Source of the DNA: Atrichornis clamosus
Taxonomy: Eukaryota > Chordata > Aves > Passeriformes > Menuridae
DNA length: 64,000 nucleotides
Assembly: GCA_013400975.1 (NCBI GenBank)
Contig: WBMZ01003310.1
Span: 62,001 to 126,000, forward strand
Direction: 5' to 3'
Shown here: positions 25,774 to 38,369 of the stretch, in pieces
Numbering within the stretch: the stretch's first letter is position 1
Layout of the letters: each line of letters starts with the position of its first letter
Translations under genes and position numbers: made by a program
Notes under the pieces: generated by a model
What the model saw: only the letters and a program-made list of their open reading frames with translations
The model's database searches: none
What the model was told of the DNA's origin: nothing

Positions 25774-28700
25774 GAAAATAAAACAAGAGTAGATTCTCAG
25801 AATGAAAGGATAAATAAATAAAACAGAAGCCCAACATCTTCAGAATGTGTGACTACTCTGAGTCCATGTTTTACAGATAAATGAAGGCTAGGTGAGTGAT
25901 CACGCAGCAGTCTTGGAGACAGCACATTGTCTTTTGGGGGACAAGAAAGGAAAAAAGACACATAATCCAGTTCTCTTAGCATATGTCGTATAAGGGGTTT
26001 TTTGGTCATATCAGACACTATCTGATGTAACAAGTTTTGTCAGCAGCTTGATGTGACAGCGCAACATGACTCAAGAGAACCTCAAAGGAAGTTATTTTTT
26101 CAGGTGTGTTGTATTTAGAAACACAATCTTTTCCCAGGTTCCAGTCTTTGAAATAGTGCCAGGCTGGAGCAGACTCATGTTGCTGGAAGGCACAGATACT
26201 TTTGCTGAGCTGACAAGAAGATATTCCTTCTAGACATGCCCTGTAAAGCATGTGGGGCTGTCGCATGTGTCTCATTAAATGAACTGAAATGCTGAGGTAG
26301 CAGCATAGGTTATTACTTATAGAACCCTACTATTTCAGGTATATATAGAAGGTGGTGCCAAATATGTGGGACTATCAATACTTTTCAGATTGAGCACTGA
26401 ATATATTTGTTTTGGAGAGAGAACAGAAAGGCAAAGCATAATGAATGGAGAAAAAAAAGGAGGTGAACCTGTTGTGAACGCCACCCTAAGGCTCTATTTT
26501 GAGAGCACTGTCCATTCATTATATCAATAAATTGTCTCATTTGTCCCATCTAAACTGAAGTCTTCTTGCCCTGTGTCCTTGTACTGCACTGGGTCCATCA
26601 CTGACATCTTGCACTATGCCAGCAAAACCATCCAGTAGTTACCAAGGACTCGTTTGGAGAGAAGAAGCACGAGCCACACATAGTTTCTCATTCTCACAGA
26701 AAACCCTTCAGAGCATGCTGCGGAAAAAGAGGATAAAGTAAAAAGGATACAGAGAAACATGAATTATTACCTGTGATTTATGGGGCAAAACATAATACCA
26801 GTTTTTCAGTTGTCTGAAGTGGGCCACTGTATTTCTAATCATTGTACAAAAAAGGGGAGCTATCAATAGGAGGTAGGTGGGACAATATGATTATCAACTT
26901 GCCGTGATATCATTCTGGAAGATTTGTTGTCATTTATTAGGGCAAGAAGAATTAAAGTAATTGGCATTTATCCCTTCAAACAAATAAGATCTAAACATAG
27001 CCCTTTTTCTTCATCGATTCAGTATGGCTTAGGGAGGGCAAAAGCCCTCTGCAGTGGCTGAGGTATGATGCAGACCTATACATTGACAGAAATGTCAAAG
27101 AAGCTTCACAACCTACTTCAGATCACACAAAAAATAAGGTGACATGCTGTCTTCACAGAAATGGTTTCAAAAGTTCTATAACTTGGCCATTTTTTAATTG
27201 ACTTATAGATACAAGACACCTTCAAAAGATTATGAGCAGCAGCATATATGGCATGAAAAATAGCCAGTGAGACACATACAGTAAGGGAAAGAAGAAAATG
27301 GAACAAAAATTGCAAAATTGAGAACATAATATAAGTCGAATAACCATGGCAGTCCGTAATGTTTAAAACTGTGGCATTTCCTGAGAGCTGTGCAGACTTA
27401 AGTGACATAATTGGGAAAAAAAATGAAGAAATAGCCCTACAATTAGGAGAGCTATAGCAGCCAAATTTTGTTTGAAAACTTTTCCCATCTCTCTTTATCA
27501 TCTCTAGAGCTGGCTGAAGAATTTTGGTATTTTTATAGCTGGCCAAAAGTTGGTAGGAAAGCTTCACTCATTTCACTTCAATATTTTTAACTTTGCAGCC
27601 TTTAGAACAGTTTGGGGGACTCATCCACTTCTAATGAATCAGTTGGATAACAGTCAGTGTGTTCCCTTGAAGTCTGAAAATAAAGCAGCACAAAACTGGG
27701 TGTGACAGAAAGGGTCATAGAAGGCCACTGAGACACGTACATCATGACTGTTAAAAAAGAGAAGAGCAGGGACCTAAACCAGTACATGTGCTACATGCTT
27801 GAGCTCAATTCTGCTATCTTTGCATACTTGTCTCTTGACTGGATTCAGGAATGGCCTATTCTATGTCCTTATTTCTAAATAAAAGGAATATCTAAACCAA
27901 ATGAATCTTCTGTTTCCTATTGCCCTCTGAATACCTGAGCACCCACTCCCTGGAGACGAGAAGCCTTTCAGGAACCACTCTGTGCACTGGCGTCACTTGC
28001 ATTGATAATACAGAGAAAGTGCTCTCTGTGCGGCCAGCCCTGTCCCACGTACAGTGTAAAGGCAGCTGTGCCTAATTGCATTAGGTGGCATTTTCTCAAA
28101 GGCCTTGAGAACAAACTGTGTGTCGGATTTGTCAGGAGAGCTCCAATTGCTAGCAAGGCAAACCCATAATTTTTTATGGGCTTGGCATGTTGTTTCTACT
28201 TTCACTGATTAATGAGATAGTGCCCCTTATAGTAGGTCACAAATTGGTTTCTGTAAAAGAGGACATTAGAGGTTTACAGCTTTTTGGGGAAAAGAATGAA
28301 AAAGCAAAAGCATGCAAGTTCATGACACAATGGGCATTGACCAGCTCTTTTGGAGCTTTGTCATTATAGCACCAGGGAACAAATGATCATTTCTCAAAGG
28401 CTACTGATATTGTGATCTATGAGGCAGACACATTCAGGGTATTTTTATCCTTGAGAGTTTATTCTGGCTGAATCCTGCATGTAAACCTAGTAAGGTCTTG
28501 GTATGTCCCCCAGTATATGTGGTGTCCTTGGGAAACATGAAGAGCTTCTCAGCAGCAGGCTGAGTTTAGGTGCCCCTTCATCACTTCTGAGAAAGGATCA
28601 CTTCAATGCAAGGGTAGTAGCATAACAAGATTGAGAACCTCTTGAAACCACCTGCATTACACATTCCATCACAGCCACTGACAAGGCACATTACCTGTGT

Positions 28701-29589
28701 GATATCCATCTGATCTTTCACTGCAGTGATTGCACTTTGGTGAGCTGTTAAGCTAGGAATTGCTCTTTTCATCTGCCATAGTCCAGCAGTTCTACAGAAA
28801 TATTTGGTATTAACTAAATGATATGATGGTCAAATATGCTTTATTTTTAATCACTGTTTGGATGATTTATTTTGTGTACATTCAATCTAATGGGCAAGTA
28901 GTTCCAAAAGTAAACATATTAAGCAGCTCTTGAAAAACCTATACAAAACAAGATTCTATATCTGCTTACAGTACATTAATCAAGTGGCAGAGTAAGCAAA
29001 TATTGATATGTAATTTAATCTTACAAACTGTCCACGAATAAAGACATATAGCTCCAGACAAAGGGTTTCCATATCTGTCCCTTGGTCCATAAACAAGTAT
29101 AAACCCCACTGCCTTGTAAGGCAGGGAACATGAGTTTAGGAGTGTGCTGCTTAATCATCTGAATTAGAGAGTTCAAAAAAACATCAATAATAGCTTTTAA
29201 TTAAAGGTGGCATCACTGAGGATGGAGGACTACTTTGGGGCAAAGTAACTTAAGGGGACACAAAAAAAAGGAAGAGGGAAAAAAGCAGACATTAATGCCA
29301 AAAGCAGCCTGTTGAGCAGTGCAATGGTTGGTGCATCATTTGTGCTGAACACGTTTTTAGACAGACTGGCAATATTTACAGTGGGCCTTAGGGCAAGACT
29401 GTTAATGGCAGGGTGTTCAACATAACCCCACTGCCAATCTGCAACTAGAGATCAGCAGGGTTAGCGAAATTAGCTGCAATAAGTAACTGCAAAGCATGTT
29501 CTGTACTGTAGGCAGAGAAACATCAACCTCTACTGAAGCAGGGATAAAAAACTTACAGATGTCCTACTCCTGCCTCATTGCTTTAATGA

Positions 29590-30110
29590 TACACTCTGGC
29601 TGTGAGTGACCCTGGAATACCCCTGTCCCTTCCACATCTGAGCTCCCACAGCTCTGCCATGCCCAGCCCTGCACAGGTACAAGGACTCCTTCCACATGGC
29701 TCGTGTGAAACCCTGTTTAAAAGTGCAGCCCCTGACAACAGAAATCTCTGCAGCAAAGGTTCCCCTGCAACCCCCATAGCCACCACTCTGGAGCAGATGC
29801 CCACACTGCTGTCCAAGGAGAACCCATGATGGAGCAGGTGAATATTCCCTGAGAAGAAAAAGCCCATGCTGGGGCAGGTTTATCCTGAAGGACTGCTGTC
29901 CATGGAGGACCCACACCAGAGCAGAGGAACAGTGTGAGGAGGAAGGAGAAGAAAAGAGGGTCTATCAGGGGGCTGATCACAGCTGTTCTGTTCTGTTGGG
30001 CGGGAGAAGGTAGAAGATTGGCATCAAAGGAGTGAAACTGAGCCTAAAAGAAGCCGTGATTTGTGAAGAATTCTAACTTTTGATTTGCTTAAACTCACAC
30101 CTTGAACTGG
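29590..30110 (+). mobile_element. Old ERVL-like LTR remnant (plus), edges approximate
   Basis: The segment shows the same repeated unit style as the LTR at 37403-38361: CCCATGATGGAGCAGG, CCCATGCTGGGGCAGG, GAAGGACTGCTGTCCATGG, GAGGACCCACACCAGAGCAG, then a GGAGGAAGGAG..GGGAGAAGGTAGAAG purine-rich stretch and TGAAACTGAGCCTAAAAGAAG. A TATA-like GTTTAAAAG lies near 29715. It is clearly related but more diverged, or from a sister family. No TG/CA ends or target duplication are recognisable. Confidence 0.6.
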
Positions 30111-30114
30111 AACA

Positions 30115-33100
30115 CATAGGACAGGTTTGCTCTTCTCCTGCCTGCACAGGGCATTTGTCTGATGCTCACTTATATGTACAATTTACAAGCCTCTGAACTC
30201 CTGCCTTTTCTGACCCTCAATCGATAAATGGCACACAGTGACTTCTGATGTTTACTTAAAATAATTTAATTTAAATACCCATTAAACTATTGTGAGGGTC
30301 AAGACCAAGGTGCATAAATCTAGGGACAGAGAATGCATGTGCAGAACACTAAGAAGAAATGTAGCTATAGGAAATAAATTCACAGTGCAATAATGAGAGA
30401 TTAAACAGTTGATATCAGTATGATTGATGAGCTTTATCACAGAAAAATTGCAAAAGCTCTCTGATTTCTTTTAGAAATGGATTATGGGTATCAAAACCTC
30501 AGAATTTATTATTCTGATAGATATCACATGTGAATTACTTCAAGCATCTTTTAGTAGAGTGACAAAAGCCATCCTATCAGGACAACCTGCATTTCAAAGA
30601 CTCAATATGCATTTAGTTTCCTTCATTAGAATAAAACTATATATACACAAATATAAAATATTGAAACAGCAGCACTGGATATGAGTTCAAACTAAACACA
30701 CTCTCCCTTTTCATGGGCCGCATCCAGATAAGGACAAAAATCTTTCCCTTAAACTGATTTCATTGTTTCTATACTATGAAGTCCCAAATCTAGTAATGTT
30801 TTTTCATAGAACCGCTAGTTTCTGCAGGAAACACTATATATGTTTGCCTTGCATTTTCTGTCAAGTGTATCCACCAGGCCATAACAAGAATTGTCTCTGT
30901 AGTCCATGCCAAAGAATGCTTTTCTCTACCAGACTCCACTGCAAACTAAAACCTTCCCATGTCTTACTTCTGAGCTGTTGCATTCACTCATCACTGTGAT
31001 TTTTGTTGGAACTTGCTCTGGCCCACATAGCAGCTCGCCAGTGCTACTTTGGAAATTCTGTGCAAGTGCAAGGCCAAAGAGTCACCTTCCACATACAAAG
31101 AGTTGAATCATTTCAGGAAATGTTGGTTCCTGAGTGTGTGGAAGGGGCACAAGAAGGCAAAGCTGGCTGCACAGACCCTTGAATAAATTAGAAGAGCCTT
31201 AGGGCACCTAGAGGCAGTTCAAGCAGAAGGAGCTACCCACACTTTGCCCCTTGCACTGATGCCCTGTAAAAGTCAGAGCTTGGAATGATGTACTCTCTGG
31301 AAAGGAAACTTTTACAATGTCACTACTCACAACACAAGACACGCATTTAAAAACTGTTCTCTAATTGCATCGTCTGTCTCCTGCCTCCCCTCCTTACACT
31401 TCCCAGCGAAGCAGTGATTTCCTCTGAGGAAGCATGCACCAGGCATGCTCCTCTAGAGGCTCAGTTGTGCAGCGTACTCGGGGACTGATGGCTCAGCCAC
31501 CGGCAGGTGATGCCCTGCCATGCCACACTCCAGCCAAAGCTGTGAGTGCCCTTACTCGCTGTACGGAGTGTGTTTGCTCCAATGCAATCTGAACCAAGGT
31601 TCTGTGCTGAAAAATGGTAATGCTTTTACCTGTCGATTGTAAACATAGGCTCTACAAACTGTGAGCCACGGATGAAAGCTTCCTGAAGTCCTACGGAAAA
31701 AAATACAACAAATACCTTGTTCCAAAAATAACAGAAGATACAAAGCAGCTCTGGCAAAAAAAAAGGAGAGCAAAAGGGAAATCAGGTCCCTGAGAATGTC
31801 AAGCCATCTTTCCCATCAGTTCTGAATCTGTGTATTTTTACAGCATTGCAATTCACAGTGAATAGCTGAATTTCCTGTTTCTCCTTCATGGTATAATTCT
31901 AACCAGGCATTCTTGTACGGATTTCTGATCACCAGTCTGCACTGTCAGTTTCATTTGAAGTTAATAAGGTATGTGGTGTGGGAACTGTACCTATCCAAAC
32001 TCTGATCCTTTAGCCTGTGAGATAGATACACTGAATTATTGGCCATTGAAAGGCATAACCAGGCAGTGACAGAGGAAACGGCAAGGTAGCAGAAGTCAAG
32101 AAAGGATTTAAAGTGGGTAGATCTGAAGGGTGAAAGGTTGCACCTGGCCTCCGGTATTTCCAGACTGCTGTTTAAAAATATGTGTATCTTGTTCATAATT
32201 GGAAGTTTGAGATGTCAGTTTTGATTCTTGTTTGTTTTGGTGATTGCTGACTACACCAAATATATTTTTTAGACGGAAAACAAAAGAGAACAACCATTAG
32301 TGGCTCATGCATTGGCACTGGGTGTCATTAAATAATTAGTATTTTCCAGTCTGCAGAGCTACGGCATCGACATCTCTGTTATTCTAGGTATAGTAAGAGC
32401 ATCTCAGTAATTTATGGATTGTATCATGTGTAATGAGTTCGTAGCAAAGCACTTTCTAGATTTGCTCCACTGATAACATGCACCTTAGATGATACAACTG
32501 CATCAGTTCATTAACTGGCAGTGCCTTCCAAACACATCAAGTCTTCTCTTACAGGCTGTTTTGGTCTTTTGTAGCAAAGAGTTAGAACCTTAAATAAAAT
32601 TAAAATGGAGGTATATTTTTTGTCCCAGATCTGAATTAATGTTTTTCTTGTTTTTTAAAGAAAGAGCTTAATTAATTTTCTTTTTTTTTCTGATTTTTTT
32701 AATTATTCAAGGATGATATAACAATTTATTCGTAATTTAGGCCTCTATTCTTCATGTACTTCTACTGAAAGTGGTTTTAACTTGATTCCTAATGAACTGT
32801 GCTGTTACTTTTACAGCATTAAGAAATGAAACTGAAATTTCTAAAAGAAACTGATGGTATTTAGTTCCTACAAGCTACAGGTGTTAATTGGGATCCAGAC
32901 TATGTTAAATTTTTTGGTAGGTGTTTTTTTATCTCAGTATCTAGGACTTAAAGGCAAGGTTGTTAATTGCCTTTACTTAGAAAATTGACTTTACATTCTC
33001 TGACATTTGCTTCACATTTTTTCCACACTTAACTCAGTGGAAATTAATTTGAAAATGATACAAGGTAAGGTGTCATTTTCCAGTTGCATTTGATTGTGAC

Positions 33101-35380
33101 TATTCTCTTTTTAAAGAAGGAAATATTAACTGACTCTCTCCATAGATGCATCTCGTGTCTTGACATGACTCTCTGATCTGCCATTACCTTCCTGGTGTCC
33201 CCACTCCACAGGGCCTGGTCACCTCCCCACGCGGTTCCGCAGGAGGGGAACATTCCCTTCCTGCCCTGTGCAGGGAAGGCCACAGCAGCACTCGCCAGCT
33301 GACAAACAGCACAAGCATTAATTGCTGTCTACATCCATTTGTGTGCCAAATCCACCTGCTTTCTGTCTCTGAAGAAAATTGCATACAAAATCAATAAGCT
33401 CAGGGAAAATGGCTATAAAAATACAATTCTTTAAGTGGAAGGAAAGAAAATTGCCTATACTCCTCAGGTAGTTTTGGATTTGTTGCCTGTTTCCATATGA
33501 GAGATTTCCTTCCCAATAACTTAAGTCTCAGAAATTATTGTTAGTCAGTGTAGGCTTAAAAGTCTGATGCATTAATCTTTATATATGTTCCCTTCTATTG
33601 CCTCTTGCTTTATTTATGGAAATCATTTTGCTGGAGTAATACCATAAGCTATACAACTTGTTTTCATGAGGAACTGAAGTTGTAAAAAATAACTCAAAAT
33701 AAAACTAGACATGAAATATCATTTGAAAAGCACCACATAACAATTACAAATATTTATTACTTGCAGTAAATATTGCTCCAGTTTCTATGTAGGTGAAGCT
33801 TTTTAATACTGCTACAAGCCACTATTTATACCTCTTCTTTATCATCCAGGAGTTTAAAGCCTCTCAAGTGCCTCCTCCTTACTTTGAGGATTCACGGGCC
33901 ACCTACTATCTTTTAACACATCACCCATCTAAACAATAGATTTACAACTCTGAAAATAAACTCAGACTACATGCAAGAACTTTGCCCACAGAATAGGTAG
34001 CAGCATTGGTTTTGGATAGAAAAGGAAAACTCAGTCTGTTGCAAAAGTAAAGTAACTAAATATCACCTGAATGGCAGTAAAATATAATATGAAACATCAT
34101 TATTTACCTGCAGTATAAGTGATTCTTAAACCGGCTGATTCTTTTAGACTCTCAGTGTGCTCCAAGCTCATATACCAGGGAGCCAGACACTCAGCTTGGA
34201 GGAAACCACCAAAGTATTGTAGATGTCACAGTTTTTACAGAGCCTGGTCCATGAACTAAAGAAGAATAATGAAATAAGTAAGGTAATTGAATGTGTGCAT
34301 ATAAACTGAGCTTGATCTGCATCTGTATCTCTAGAGCTGGGTATGCAAATAGCAATCTTTATGCACTAATGTTGCACCTGCAGGAGTAATCAGAAACAGT
34401 GTTTCAGGTGTGAAATACCTTTGTCTATGTATGAATGTGAAGTTAAAAAAACCAAACCACCTCTAAAACCTGTGAAGAGCCAGGTGCTGGGGTACTGAGG
34501 AAAGGGGGAGGGAGTTAAGAAACTGATTTAACTGGCACCTGAAAACCTCCCTCTAAGCTTTTCTCATTATCTGTCATCCTGTGAAGCATCTCCAAGCCCC
34601 TTATTCTGTCCCCACCCGTGTTGCTGCAGTCACACAAGGTATCTATTGCTGCAACCCTGCGGGCACCATGTGTGTCTCACAGAGCTGCTGTATGCACAGG
34701 ATGCATGATGTCAGATCTGTACTCTGCAGATATTTCAGGATTGAAATGCTCTCCTAGTAAGACAATACTTTGCTCCGTTAGATTTACAGATGTCGAAGGA
34801 TTTGTACACCTGCTTGATTTAAGCACACTGGCATCACCATCAGCCATCTTTTGTGCTCACAGTAAGGACTGTATGTGAACTCTGTCGTAAACAATAGTCC
34901 CTCATCCCTGCCTATCCACACTAAAAGGGCAGATGCTATTCCCAGAATCTGTTCACTAGACTGCTAATTAAAATACCATTTCCACTACTGAAACTGCAAA
35001 ACTGGAATTTTCTGATTTTGTTTTGAAAATATTGCGAAAAAATTACGGAATGAATAAAGTACATAAGTTTTTGTAAAAGTGACTCCAATCTGTTCCATAC
35101 CTAGCATTTATGAATAGGATTATAAATAGCTTCATGTTGTATTTTTCATGAAGAAGTTTAAGCTTTGTTGTGATTGATCAGAGTAATGTTTCACTGGCCC
35201 AAATCCTTATCTAAACATGCTTCTTTCAGTGTTAGATAGCAGCATCAACATTCTAATTAATTAGTTTACAATACATCACATAAACAGCTCAGAATAATTT
35301 TAAACCTCTTTTCAAATTGGTTTTTAATATCAGTACTTATAAAATAATTGGGCTTTTTACTCTTCAGTAACCTCACCAAA
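30115..35380. other. AT-rich single-copy non-coding DNA
   Basis: No gene, LTR or CR1 copy is seen. A somewhat GC-richer patch at 33180-33310 and another at 31380-31560 have no identifiable content. Open frames are under about 90 codons. Confidence 0.55.
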
Positions 35381-35384
35381 TATT

Positions 35385-35570
35385 TCATAGAATCAGAAAA
35401 TATCCTGAGTTGAAAAGGACTCACAAGGATCACCAGAGTCCAGCTCCTGGACCTGCACAGGACAGCCCAAGAGTCAGAGCATGTGCCTGAGAGCCTTGTC
35501 CACACTTCTTGAACTCTGTCAGACTGGTGCTGTGACCGCTGCCCTGGGGAGCCTGTTCCAGTGCCTGGGA
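35385..35570 (-). mobile_element. CR1 LINE 3' end, about 185 bp
   Basis: It begins TCATAGAATCAGAAAATATCC, the reversed octamer tail of CR1, and continues with the subfamily text 'gagttgaaaaggactcacaaggatcaccagagtccagctcctgg'. It ends near GCCTGTTCCAGTGCCTGGGAG. Only the 3' UTR and the last bases of ORF2 remain. Its 3' text differs from the other copies here, so it belongs to a different CR1 subfamily. Confidence 0.9.
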
Positions 35571-35574
35571 GTTA

Positions 35575-37395
35575 GTCTAGTCTTCAGTTAAGAGTTCAGC
35601 CTTTACATAAGCCCATTAGCCTCAGTTTGTCATGAAATGGTAACTAAATACCTGACAGGTCCCGCAGAAAAGATGTGGGAAGTTCATTTTTTGCAGGATT
35701 TTAAGAACAGGTTAAACAAAGAGGAAGCAACGATGGCCAACATGCTGCCTTTGCAGGAATTGAACTGAACTTGGTATTGCTCCCTTGTTAGCCTGCAGAC
35801 TGGTAATGGCCTGTGATTGTTAGAGGCTGTTTATAAAAAAAATCAGAATAATTAAAAGACACAACAAACTGAATATTCCTACTTCCACAAGCAACAAAGA
35901 GATTACATGAAGGAAAACGCAAGTTAAGAAATGTATGCTCCCAGGCCAGTTAGCTTTGCAAACGAGCCCTTAGAGAATCTCCGGAAGAAAGTCTGAGGTT
36001 AAAACAGCAGTTCCTATATTCCCACATGAGAACTGTGAGCATTAAGCGCACCAGTCCAGCTGGTATGAAGAAACATCTTTCAAAGACCAATGCTGAAGTG
36101 TACACAGGAGCTGTAGGGGTGGGAGTTTGCATTTTAGTAAGTCGTAAAAGGAAAGAGTGCTAAGTGTTTCCCAATGAGTGCGGCTGCTCACAGAGACTCA
36201 TCTTGCCAAAGGCACCTGACAAAACTCAACAGAGAGAGCCCCTGAGCTGAACAAATGCATATTTTCTAATGCAATGCATTTAAATGTAAAACTCCCAACA
36301 AGGAACAAAATCCTGCAGCTGGGTTAATCCTCTCCTGCATCTTGTTCACTACAAGCCGTGACACCCCCAAAGGTGGACACACTTTCTCTCCAGAACCACC
36401 TCCTCTGCTCCCTTTCTCTGTGCCCAGTATCCATCAGATCCTGTCTACCACTTCCATGTACAATGAAGGAAACAGCCTGTTTTCTCCAAGTGCTTTGTGC
36501 ACAGGCCCAGGAAAACAATCTACAACAGCTTGCAAACTACCTGGCAGTCACTGAGTGCATTCATGCCTTCAAAAAGTTCTGAACAGGCAGCATTTTAACA
36601 CAACTCCATGAAAAGACAAACAAAGGATTTGATGTTTAAAACTCTCTACTGCATTTATGGTTTGTTCGTTCTTCAGTATTGCCTGCTATCAAACTTGTAA
36701 CATTTTTATTTTGGTTTGTACAGCTTCTTACATGATAGGGCTCTGTTGCAAGATGAGGATCAATGCCTGCATGCTCCACTCATGTAAACGGTAATTAATG
36801 ACTTGAAGAGTTTGTGCTCATCTTTGCAGTGCATTTGGGCTATACAAACATTTTTACAGATGCTGGCAGCTGGCAAAATACTGGTAAATAATGAATAATA
36901 CAACTTCGTTAATAACAGAAAACCAAACACATTGATTTTATTGCAAATCAGCTGCTGTTACTTGCAGAAAGCAGTATCTTTCTCCATATTGCTAATTACT
37001 TGAAAACATCAAAAGCTTTGAACACTCTAAATTTCATAGCTTAATTACTCAAATGGAGAGAGATTTGCATTTCAGGTAGAAAGACCCACTGGAATTAGGC
37101 TGCTATTATCACTTTATTTTGACACCTAATTACAAATAAGTACTTTAGGTCAGATGACTGATTGCATCCAAGATCTGCTGACATGGCAGAAGGGCAGTAA
37201 AATAAGGAAAAAGTCATCTTAAAGTCATCTTTAAGAGCTCCCACATCTTGGCATAATTTAAAGTTTTAGATATGCCTGCAATAGCCTTCAGAAAACTATT
37301 ATTCTAAGGAAAGATTTTGGCCTTTCAGCAGCTCTTAAGTCACTCCATCTTCTCACTATGTACTTCTACACTCTCTGAATTAGGGTTTTTTACTT
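35575..37395. other. Single-copy non-coding DNA with a candidate regulatory block
   Basis: No gene is seen. The second half (about 36780-37140) is unusually rich in TAATTA-type sites and is listed separately. A short AAAGTCATCTT tandem pair lies near 37209-37231. Confidence 0.5.
36780..37140. promoter_or_regulatory. Candidate conserved enhancer: homeodomain/POU site cluster
   Basis: Within about 360 bp there are TAATTAAT near 36791, GCTAATTACT (36991-37000), TTAATTACTC (37041-37050), CTAATTAC near 37127, and a perfect octamer ATTTGCAT (37063-37070). TAATTA is the core of many homeodomain sites and ATTTGCAT is the POU/Oct consensus. Such spacing is common in developmental enhancers of gene deserts, but AT-rich DNA produces some of these sites by chance. 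No conservation data are available here. Confidence 0.3.
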
Positions 37396-37402
37396 AGGGC
37401 GT

Positions 37403-38361
37403 ACTTTTGTGTGGCAAATCAAAACTTCTGGTAGTGAGGGGGCTACAGGGGTGACTTCTGTGAGAAACTGCCAGAAGCTTCCGCATGTCTGATGGAGCAA
37501 ATGCCAGCCAATTCCAAGGTGGACCTGACTCTGGCCAAGGCCAAGCCCATCAGCAACAGCGGCAGTGCCTCTGAATAACATATTTAAGGAGGAAAAAGAG
37601 AAGTTGTTGCACAGACGCAAGTTGCAGCCAGAGAAGAGAGGCATGAGAATATGTGAGAGGAGTAACTCTATGGATATCAAAGGCGGTGGAGAAGGAGGAG
37701 GAGGAGGTGATCCAGGTGCTAGAGCTGAGATTCCCCTGCAGCCCATGGAGGACTCCACGCCAGGGCAGGTGGATGTCTGAAGGAGGCTGTGACCACATGG
37801 AAAGGCCGCATTGGAGCAGGCAGAACCAGTGCACCTGTGGAGAGAGGAACCCATGCTGGTGCGTGTTTGCTGGCAGGACTTGTAGCTCCGTGGGAGCCCC
37901 AAGATGGAGCAGCCTGTCCCTGAAGGGCTGCTGCCCATGGAAAGGGACCCACACGGGAGCAGTTCATGAAGAACTGTAGCTCATGGGAAGGACTCACATT
38001 GGAGAAGTTTGTGTAGGACTATCTCCCATGGGATGAAAACCACGTTGGAGCAGGGGAAAGATTCCTCTCCCTTAGGAGGAAGCAGCAGCAGAAACAATGT
38101 GTGACGCAATCACCATAAACCCCATTCTCCATCTCCCTGTGACACTAGAGAGAGAAGGTAGAGAACTGGGAATAAAACTAGGCCCAGGAAGAAGGGAGGC
38201 AGGTGTTTTTAAGGTTTGGGTTTATTTCTCATTATCCTACTCTGATTTGATTGACAAAACATTCATTTCATTTTCACCAAGCCAAGTGTGTTTTGCCCAT
38301 GCTGGTACCTGGTGAGTGATCTCTCTCTGTCTTTAATTCAACCAAAAATCAACCCACCACA
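37403..38361 (+). mobile_element. Solo LTR, avian ERVL-like family, about 959 bp, with 5-bp TSD
   Basis: It is the same family as the LTR at 4386-5364, in the opposite orientation. Successive blocks correspond: GGGGGCTACAGGGGTGACTTC, AACATATTTAAGG (TATA-like at 37581-37587), the CCATGG..GGAGCAG repeat array, a purine-rich stretch near 38140-38200, and an end at AACCCACCACA (38361). The 5-bp repeat GGCGT flanks it at 37398-37402 and 38362-38366. The first bases of the LTR look damaged: the TG start is not intact. The AATAAA signal expected near 38255 is lost. Solo; no internal region. Confidence 0.85.
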
Positions 38362-38369
38362 GGCGTGTC

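Larger units (their letters stand above)
22225..29585. other. AT-rich single-copy non-coding DNA
   Basis: No gene is recognised. The longest frame (149 codons, minus, 27118-27567) is about as long as expected by chance in this much AT-rich sequence, and has no domain I know. A MIR-like remnant (24310-24380), a weaker one near 25868-25912, and a polyadenylation-signal plus A-tail pattern (25745-25773) are the only structured items seen. Confidence 0.5.

Noticed and set aside
26290..26340. let-7-like string TGAGGTAGCAGCATAGGTT with a partly complementary arm
   Set aside because: The match breaks after the seed region and the hairpin has a large asymmetric internal loop, so it is not a credible let-7 gene.
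27118..27567. 149-codon minus-strand open frame
   Set aside because: One or two frames of this length are expected by chance in 64 kb of AT-rich DNA. No domain, splice context or codon signal was seen.
37390..37979. 182-codon minus-strand frame and overlapping frames
   Set aside because: Antisense to the ERVL-like LTR. Openness is due to the GC-rich repeat units.
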